Source: Bacillota bacterium (lineage in GTDB: Bacteria; Bacillota; Clostridia; Acetivibrionales; DSM-1351). From it: DNA of 64,000 bases. The notes beneath the pieces are model-generated. The model did no database searches. It saw nothing but the letters and a program-made list of their open reading frames with translations, and was not told the DNA's origin. Below are positions 58,978-64,000 of this stretch, in pieces; the first letter of the stretch is position 1, and the number at the start of each line of letters is the position of its first letter. The stretch is from the NCBI GenBank assembly GCA_023392075.1, contig JAEVZU010000067.1, positions 34,541 to 98,540 on the forward strand, given 5' to 3'. The position numbers were made by a program, and so were the translations under genes.

Positions 58978-61206
58978 TTATGTCTTTGCATGGAAGGTTC
59001 TTGACAGTACCTCCAACTGCTGGGCTTTTGTGAGCTTTATAAAATTTACGGCATAGCCCGAGACCCTGACTGTGAGCTGATTATACTTCATGGGCTCATT
59101 CATGGCAGCCTCAAGGGTTGACCTGTCCAATACATTTATATTTATATGATGTCCTCCGTTTAATATATAGCCGTCAATAAGTGCTGAAAGATTGTTTATT
59201 TCAGTATTTTCTTCCTTTCCCAGTGCTGCCGGAATAACTGAAAGCGTAAGTGATATTCCGTCGCTGCAGCAGCTGTAAGGTATTTTTGCAACAGAATTAA
59301 GCATGGCAAGCATACCAGACCTGTCTCTGTTGTGCATGGGGTTTGCGCCCGGAGCGAAGGGCTCTCCTTTTTTTCTTCCATCGGGTGTTGAACCGGTTTT
59401 TTTACCATATACCACATTTGAAGTTATGGTCAGTACAGACAGGGTATGTTTTGCATTTCTGTAGGTGGGGTGGGTTTTCAGGCTCTTGTAGAAGCCTTCT
59501 ACCACTTCCTTTGCAATAATGTCCACACGGTCATCGTCATTTCCGAACTGCGGATAGTCCTCAGTTAGCCCGAAATCGGTGATCAAGCCTCTTTCATCCC
59601 GGATTATTCTGACCCTGGCATGCTTTATGGCGCTCAAGGAGTCAGTAATCACTGAAAGGCCCGAAATGCCAAAAGCCATGAGTCTGTTGACATCCGTGTC
59701 GTGCAGTGCCATCATAAGTCTTTCATAGGCATACTTATCGTGCATATAGTGAATGGCATTCATGGTATTTACATAGAGTCCGGTAAGCCACTGCTGAAGC
59801 TTATTAAAATTGTCAAGAACTTTATCATATTCCAGATAATCACCTTCGTAAGGAGGAAGTACCGGAGCCACCTGTTCGCCGGTGATTTCATCCCTGCCGC
59901 AGTTTAATGAAAGCAGCAGAAGCTTGGGAAGATTGCATCTGGCTCCAAAAAATTGCATGTCCTTTCCAAGGCGCATGGCGGAAACACAGCAGGATATTCC
60001 GTAGTCATCTCCGTAGACAGGTCTCATAAGCTCATCATTTTCGTATTGTATGGCACTTGTTTTTATAGATATTTTGGAACAATACAGCTTAAAGGATTTT
60101 GGAAGTTCAGGAGACCAAAGTATTGTCAGGTTTGGTTCAGGAGCTGCACCAAGATTATTCAGGGTGTGTAAAAACCTGTAGGAGGTTTTGGTCACCATAT
60201 GCCTTCCGTCTGTTCCCATACCTCCGATGGACTCGGTCAGCCATACGGGATCGCCGGCAAAAAGCTCATTGTATTCTTTTGTTCTCAAATGTCTTATGAA
60301 TCTGAGTTTTATAACAAACTGGTCTATGAGCTCCTGGGCTTGTATTTCTGTTAAAATGCCGTTTTTCACATCTTTTTCTATATAAATATCAAAGAACATA
60401 TTAAGCCTTCCAAGGGAATTTGCTGCGCCGTTGGTTTCCTTCATGGCTCCGAGAAAAGCAAGATAAGTCCATTGAACTGCTTCAAAGGCGTTCCGTGCAG
60501 GGCGCTTAAGGTCAAAGCCGTAGGAACTGCCCAGATCTATCAAGGCCTTCAGTGCTGAAATCTGATCGTGGATTTCCTCTTTGAGCCGGATTATCTCTTC
60601 CGACATTTGCATTGGAAGGGTCTCAAAATCCTGCTGCTTTTGAAGAAGGAGTCTGTCGATCCCGTAAAGAGCCACACGTCTGTAATCTCCTATAATCCGG
60701 CCTCTGCCGTATGTGTCGGGCAGGCCTGTGATGACTCCGCATTTTCTCGCCCTGCGCATTTCTTCGGAATAAACACTGAAAACACCGTCGTTGTGAGTTT
60801 TGATTTCTTTGCTGAAAATACTGTCTATCTCAAGCGCAGGCGAGATACCGAACTGCTCGCAGGCCTGCTTTGACATGCGGTAGCCGGTTTTCGCAATAAA
60901 AGCCCTTTTCAGGGGCGAATCCGTTTGAAGCCCCTTTATTATTTCAAAGGGTTCATCTATAAAACCGGGCTTGTGATTTGTAATTCCGGAAATAGTTCCG
61001 GAATCGATTTCCAAAACTCCTCCGTTCAGGTGTTCTTCAATCAATAGACTTTTGCAGGTTTCCCATAAATGTTTTGTTTTTATGCTTGAACCGGCAAGGA
61101 AGCTTTCATCTCCATCATATGGCGTGTAGTTCATTTGGATGAAATTTTGAACGTCGATGGCATTATTCCAGCTGCCGCATTTAAATTCAGAAAAAGATAG
61201 ATTCAT
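58978..61206 (-). CDS. pflB: Pyruvate formate-lyase
   Basis: A 742-residue glycyl-radical enzyme that turns pyruvate and CoA into acetyl-CoA and formate. The active-site Cys pair is in GDDYGISCCVSAMRLGKDMQ (about residue 400), and the radical Gly is Gly717 in VRVSGYAVNFIKLT. GGGAGG precedes the ATG by eight bases. The activating enzyme gene pflA, often next to pflB, is not present in the window. A ZTP riboswitch lies in its leader, so expression follows the one-carbon/purine state of the cell. In an organism of this kind formate serves mainly as a source of one-carbon units, which fits that control. Confidence 0.96.
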   Translation of the reverse strand: MNLSFSEFKCGSWNNAIDVQNFIQMNYTPYDGDESFLAGSSIKTKHLWETCKSLLIEEHLNGGVLEIDSGTISGITNHKPGFIDEPFEIIKGLQTDSPLKRAFIAKTGYRMSKQACEQFGISPALEIDSIFSKEIKTHNDGVFSVYSEEMRRARKCGVITGLPDTYGRGRIIGDYRRVALYGIDRLLLQKQQDFETLPMQMSEEIIRLKEEIHDQISALKALIDLGSSYGFDLKRPARNAFEAVQWTYLAFLGAMKETNGAANSLGRLNMFFDIYIEKDVKNGILTEIQAQELIDQFVIKLRFIRHLRTKEYNELFAGDPVWLTESIGGMGTDGRHMVTKTSYRFLHTLNNLGAAPEPNLTILWSPELPKSFKLYCSKISIKTSAIQYENDELMRPVYGDDYGISCCVSAMRLGKDMQFFGARCNLPKLLLLSLNCGRDEITGEQVAPVLPPYEGDYLEYDKVLDNFNKLQQWLTGLYVNTMNAIHYMHDKYAYERLMMALHDTDVNRLMAFGISGLSVITDSLSAIKHARVRIIRDERGLITDFGLTEDYPQFGNDDDRVDIIAKEVVEGFYKSLKTHPTYRNAKHTLSVLTITSNVVYGKKTGSTPDGRKKGEPFAPGANPMHNRDRSGMLAMLNSVAKIPYSCCSDGISLTLSVIPAALGKEENTEINNLSALIDGYILNGGHHININVLDRSTLEAAMNEPMKYNQLTVRVSGYAVNFIKLTKAQQLEVLSRTFHAKT

Positions 61207-61277
61207 AAATACTGCCTCCCTATGTGATTTTTTCTGCCAAGGGATTTACTCTGCAATACAAAAGTAGCAAAATAAAA

Positions 61278-61366
61278 GCCGCCTGGGCATTTTAAACGCC
61301 CAGGCGGCCGGCTTTTAAAAGTCATACTCCCGTGTGGTAATCTCCACTTCCGCCAGTTGCATGACA
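61278..61366 (-). promoter_or_regulatory. ZTP (pfl) riboswitch with terminator
   Basis: Read on the minus strand. GTCAT (61365-61361) pairs with ATGAC (61325-61321) and encloses ACTGGCGGA, the stem GTGG/CCAC and ACGGGAG, matching the first half of the ZTP/pfl aptamer. The second half, GCCGCCTGGGC (61307-61297), is the conserved pseudoknot hairpin strand. It also pairs with GCCCAGGCGGC (61288-61278), and TTTT follows, forming an intrinsic terminator. Binding of ZTP/ZMP, which signals lack of 10-formyl-tetrahydrofolate, would prevent the terminator and turn on pflB. Confidence 0.92.
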
Positions 61367-61397
61367 GTTTTGAATCAAAATTAATTTTTATATAATA

Positions 61398-61427
61398 AGT
61401 ATAAATTAACTTTGATTCATAAGTCAA
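61398..61427 (-). promoter_or_regulatory. Promoter of the pflB transcript
   Basis: On the minus strand TTGACT (61427-61422) and TATACT (61403-61398) are 18 bp apart. The transcript would start about 25 nt before the riboswitch, as expected. The rest of the 61207-61645 gap to the HD gene shows AT-rich DNA with no gene. Confidence 0.7.
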
Positions 61428-61645
61428 GTGATATTCATAATTTTAAGGTGAAAATTATGAAAAATCTACAATATATGCTAATATATTAAAGCGATAAACT
61501 ATATATTGTATCCTTTGGCGTATATGATTTAAATTAGCCGATTATTGACAGGAACGTATGTTTGGGATAACATTACCATAGTATGGAAGATTTCAGGCAC
61601 GCAGGTTACATGGCTGCCTTAGAGAATTTTAGCCGGAGGGTTCAA

Positions 61646-62227
61646 ATGAGTGAATTAACGGATATTCTAAATTTTATTAAAGAAGTTGAAGCATTAAAAA
61701 ACGTAACAAGAACCGCATGGACATCGGAAGGCAGGCAGGAAAGCGTGGCGGAGCATTCCTGGAGACTGGCGGTGTTTGCGCTGGCTCTTGCAGGGGATTT
61801 TCCGGAGCTCGATTTTGCAAGGGTACTTGGAATGTGTGTCGTACATGATTTCGGCGAGATATATGAAGGAGATGTTTCGGCTAAATTTGAAAGTGATCCT
61901 GAAGAAAAGCTGAAGAGAGAGGAACGGGCCGTGAAGCAATTAATCGGGCGGCTGCCGGAAAGTCAAAAGCAGAAGATCCTGGATTTGTGGCAGGAATACA
62001 ATTCGGCGGAGACTGGGGAAGCCAGGCTTGTCAAAGCTTTGGACAAGCTGGAAACAATAGTGCAGCATAACCAGGGAAAGAATCCTCCGGATTTTGACTA
62101 CGAATTTAATCTTGGTTACGGCAGCAGGTATACCGAGTATGATAATACTGTTAAAAATCTGAGAAAGATGATTGACAGGGATACAGCCGGGAAGGCCGAA
62201 TTTATAAGAGGGAGGGAAAAGATTTGA
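61646..62227 (+). CDS. HD-domain phosphohydrolase (YfbR-like)
   Basis: A 193-residue HD-superfamily protein with metal ligands His37 (AEHSWR), His67/Asp68 (CVVHDFGE) and a later Asp in VKALDKLE. The size and the AEHS / HDFGE motifs match YfbR-type 5'-nucleotidases and similar small HD hydrolases. CCGGAGGG lies six bases before the ATG at 61646; the frame is open 21 codons further upstream without a ribosome site. The stop overlaps the next start, so it is cotranslated with the HAD hydrolase. Substrate is probably a nucleotide, not proven. Confidence 0.85.
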   Translation: MSELTDILNFIKEVEALKNVTRTAWTSEGRQESVAEHSWRLAVFALALAGDFPELDFARVLGMCVVHDFGEIYEGDVSAKFESDPEEKLKREERAVKQLIGRLPESQKQKILDLWQEYNSAETGEARLVKALDKLETIVQHNQGKNPPDFDYEFNLGYGSRYTEYDNTVKNLRKMIDRDTAGKAEFIRGREKI

Positions 62228-62886
62228 TAAGATACCGTTGTCTTATTTTGGATCACGATGATACTGTTGCTGAAAGTACACCCCATATCCATTATCCCTC
62301 CTTTGTGGAAGCGGTAAGGACTCTGAGGCCCGATACAGAGCCGCCCAGCCTTGAGGCTTTTGTTTCCCACTGTTTTAATCCGGGTTTTAATGAATTGTGC
62401 AGGGATATTATGAAATTTACAAAAGAAGAGCAGGAGTATCAGTACCGGATTTGGAGAAGCTATACAAAGAGCAGAATACCGGTATTTTATGATGGCCTCC
62501 AAAAGTTCCTGAAGGAATATAGGGAGGCGGGAGGTATTATTTCAGTGGTCTCTCATTCCGAGAGCCAACAAATCCGCAGGGATTATATACATAACTGCAA
62601 TATGGAGCCAGACCTGATTTTCGGCTGGGACATGGAAGAGAATCAGAGAAAACCCAATCCCTATCCCATATATGAGACCATGAAACGGTTTGATCTGGAT
62701 GTTAAGGATTTACTGGTGGTTGACGATTTAAAACCGGGTCTGGATATGGCCAGGAAATGCAATGCTGAATTTGCAGGTGCCGGTTGGTCGCATATTGTTC
62801 CTGGGATCAGAGATTTTATGAAAATCCACTCTGATTACTATTTCAATTCAGTTGAAGATTTTTATAAGTTTTTAATTTTAGATTAG
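62224..62886 (+). CDS. HAD-superfamily hydrolase
   Basis: A 220-residue HAD phosphatase-like protein. Motif I is LILDHDDTVAES (Asp nucleophile and Asp acid), motif II VVSHSESQ, a Lys in NQRKPNPYP and motif IV LVVDDLKPGLDMA. A cap of about 80 residues sits between motifs I and II, as in phosphoglycolate phosphatase-like members. It starts with TTG at 62224, four bases inside the HD gene, with GGAGGG upstream; no better ATG exists. Substrate unknown. Confidence 0.85.
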   Translation: MIRYRCLILDHDDTVAESTPHIHYPSFVEAVRTLRPDTEPPSLEAFVSHCFNPGFNELCRDIMKFTKEEQEYQYRIWRSYTKSRIPVFYDGLQKFLKEYREAGGIISVVSHSESQQIRRDYIHNCNMEPDLIFGWDMEENQRKPNPYPIYETMKRFDLDVKDLLVVDDLKPGLDMARKCNAEFAGAGWSHIVPGIRDFMKIHSDYYFNSVEDFYKFLILD

Positions 62887-62895
62887 GAGAACTCT

Positions 62896-63459
62896 ATGTA
62901 CACACCCGTAAATATTTTAATTAGAGAGCTGGAAATTAAAGATTTGGAAGATTACTTATTTTGGAATCACCCAAGTAGAGAATTCCATAAATTTAATGGA
63001 CCTTATTTTTCAAAAAACAGTGAGGAAGAACTGAAGGAAGAAGTTAAAAAATATAAATCGCAATTGCTTAACGGCGAAAAGAATGTACTTGGAAATAAAA
63101 AAATAATTGCTGTTAAGGAAACAGATGAGGTTATCGGAACGGTAAATTGGTACTGGAAATCCGTTGAGACACTTTGGATGGAGATAGGGATTGTTATATT
63201 TAATGAAAATCACTGGGGAGCGGGTATAGGTTACAAGGCGCTGAAAATGTGGATTGATGAAATCTTCAGAGATAATCCCCGGCTTGTAAGACTAGGGCTG
63301 TCAACCTGGTCAGGAAACATAAGGATGATGAAGCTAGCTGAAAAACTGGGCTTGAAAAAAGAGGCTATGTATAGAAAAGCGAGAATTGTTGAAGGTGAAT
63401 ATTATGATTCTGTAAGTTATGGAATATTAAAGGAAGAATGGCAGACACTCAACGTGTAA
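62896..63459 (+). CDS. GNAT-family N-acetyltransferase
   Basis: A 187-residue acetyltransferase of the RimJ/RimL type. It begins ILIRELEIKDLEDYLFW and has the acetyl-CoA-binding segment FNENHWGAGIGYKALKMW, then LSTWSGNIRMMKLAEKLGLKKEAMYRKAR. TTAGGAGAA precedes the ATG. It follows the HAD gene by nine bases and probably shares its transcript. The acceptor (amine, protein N-terminus or antibiotic) cannot be told. Confidence 0.85.
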   Translation: MYTPVNILIRELEIKDLEDYLFWNHPSREFHKFNGPYFSKNSEEELKEEVKKYKSQLLNGEKNVLGNKKIIAVKETDEVIGTVNWYWKSVETLWMEIGIVIFNENHWGAGIGYKALKMWIDEIFRDNPRLVRLGLSTWSGNIRMMKLAEKLGLKKEAMYRKARIVEGEYYDSVSYGILKEEWQTLNV

Positions 63460-63549
63460 ATGTATATTAGTAAACCCTGCAAACAGGTGCAGCAAAAGTC
63501 GGACACCATTATCTTGTTTTTATTATTATATTACTCGAAAGGGCATTAA

Positions 63550-64000
63550 ATGGATTGGATTAAGAGCATTAATAATGCATTGGAGTACATAGAAACAAAT
63601 TTAGCTGAAGAAATCGATTATTCCAAGCTTGCGCAAGCCGCATGCTGTTCCGAATATCATTTTTCCAGGATGTTTTCCTCAATGGCGGGTATAACACTTT
63701 CGGAGTATATCAGACGCAGGCGGCTTACAGAGGCGGCTTTTGAACTGCAGAAAACCGGTATCCATATAATGGATGTTGCTGTCAAGTACAATTATGATTC
63801 TGCTGATGCCTTTACCCGTGCTTTTAAAAAGCTTCATGGAATTAAACCTTCAGAAGCCCGTGAGAGGGGTACCATGCTTAAAGCCTATCCGAGAATGTCC
63901 TTTCAATTATCTATAATAGGAGTAAAAGAAATGGACTACAGAATTGAGAATCTGGATTTTGAACTAAGAATTGCGGGTAAAAAGAAAACTGTAAAAACCC
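63550..64000 (+). CDS. AraC-family regulator with effector-binding domain, 5' part
   Basis: A gene beginning at the ATG at 63550 and running off the right edge. The first 100 residues are an N-terminal AraC helix-turn-helix pair (NNALEYIETNLAEEIDYSKL, EYHFSRMFSSMAGITLSEYI, then DVAVKYNYDSADAFTRAFKKLHGIKPSE). The part after residue 115 (MDYRIENLDFELRIAGKK) looks like the start of a GyrI-like/Rob effector-binding domain. This order, HTH first and GyrI-like domain last, is typical of multidrug or stress activators. AAAGGG lies seven bases upstream. No target can be named. Confidence 0.85.
   Translation, partial: MDWIKSINNALEYIETNLAEEIDYSKLAQAACCSEYHFSRMFSSMAGITLSEYIRRRRLTEAAFELQKTGIHIMDVAVKYNYDSADAFTRAFKKLHGIKPSEARERGTMLKAYPRMSFQLSIIGVKEMDYRIENLDFELRIAGKKKTVKT

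Noticed and set aside
1..64000. CRISPR arrays, tRNA or rRNA genes, phage or transposase genes
   Set aside because: Searched by eye on both strands; no regularly spaced repeats, cloverleaf sequences, rRNA signatures or transposase motifs were seen.

Overview
The window looks like chromosome from a mesophilic, anaerobic, cellulosome-forming Clostridia of the Ruminiclostridium (Clostridium cellulolyticum / papyrosolvens) type. The evidence is a GH5 enzyme ending in a type I dockerin, an S-layer (SLH) anchored giant protein, many YesM/YesN two-component systems tied to sugar importers, lipoprotein sugar-binding proteins, pyruvate formate-lyase behind a ZTP riboswitch, and AT-rich intergenic DNA with strong Shine-Dalgarno sites. 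This assignment is inference; no rRNA or other phylogenetic marker is present.

Region A (1-13.15 kb) is a hemicellulose locus: the 3' part of a GH95 fucosidase-type gene, a GH43 gene on the minus strand, a divergent AraC regulator, a YesM kinase and YesN response regulator, an LplB/YtcP/LipO-type ABC importer without ATPase, and a secreted GH5 with dockerin. Region B (13.15-26.15 kb) is a second, complete-looking oligosaccharide system: binding lipoprotein, two MalF/MalG-type permeases, GH31 alpha-xylosidase, GH94 phosphorylase, a decayed ilvD fragment, a YesM-type kinase, a GH43 enzyme and the response regulator. GH31 plus GH94 plus GH43 inside the cell fits uptake and dismantling of xylose-decorated gluco-oligosaccharides, such as xyloglucan fragments. 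Region C (26.2-31.4 kb) carries an Fe-S aldo/keto reductase, a lipoprotein GH9, a flavin reductase-like protein and an alpha/beta hydrolase.

Region D (31.5-57.3 kb) is the most unusual part. A leftward operon (isomerase, mannose-6-phosphate isomerase-like fusion, ROK kinase, RpiR regulator) faces a rightward GH50-like enzyme. A second, paralogous RpiR regulator faces a rightward run of an ABC importer, a DUF6259-type putative glycosidase, aldose epimerase, glycerol dehydrogenase, DhaK and DhaL. A 2320-residue surface protein with lamin-tail, calcineurin-like phosphoesterase, FN3 and SLH domains follows. Putting intracellular glycosidases beside glycerol/dihydroxyacetone enzymes suggests use of a glycosyl-glycerol or related sugar-polyol conjugate; this is a hypothesis.

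Region E (57.3-64 kb) is mostly housekeeping: a Cof-type HAD phosphatase and a DJ-1/PfpI protein bracketed by two related inverted-repeat elements, pflB with a ZTP riboswitch on the minus strand, an HD phosphohydrolase, a HAD hydrolase, a GNAT acetyltransferase and the start of an AraC/effector-binding regulator cut by the window end.

Other notable features are two diverged copies of an about 80-nt structured element (13.16 and 27.74 kb), candidate operators for the RpiR pair, and a visible base-composition contrast: Region A/B genes are AT-rich, whereas the GH95 fragment and Region D are clearly more GC-rich. No tRNA, rRNA, CRISPR array or intact transposase gene was seen.
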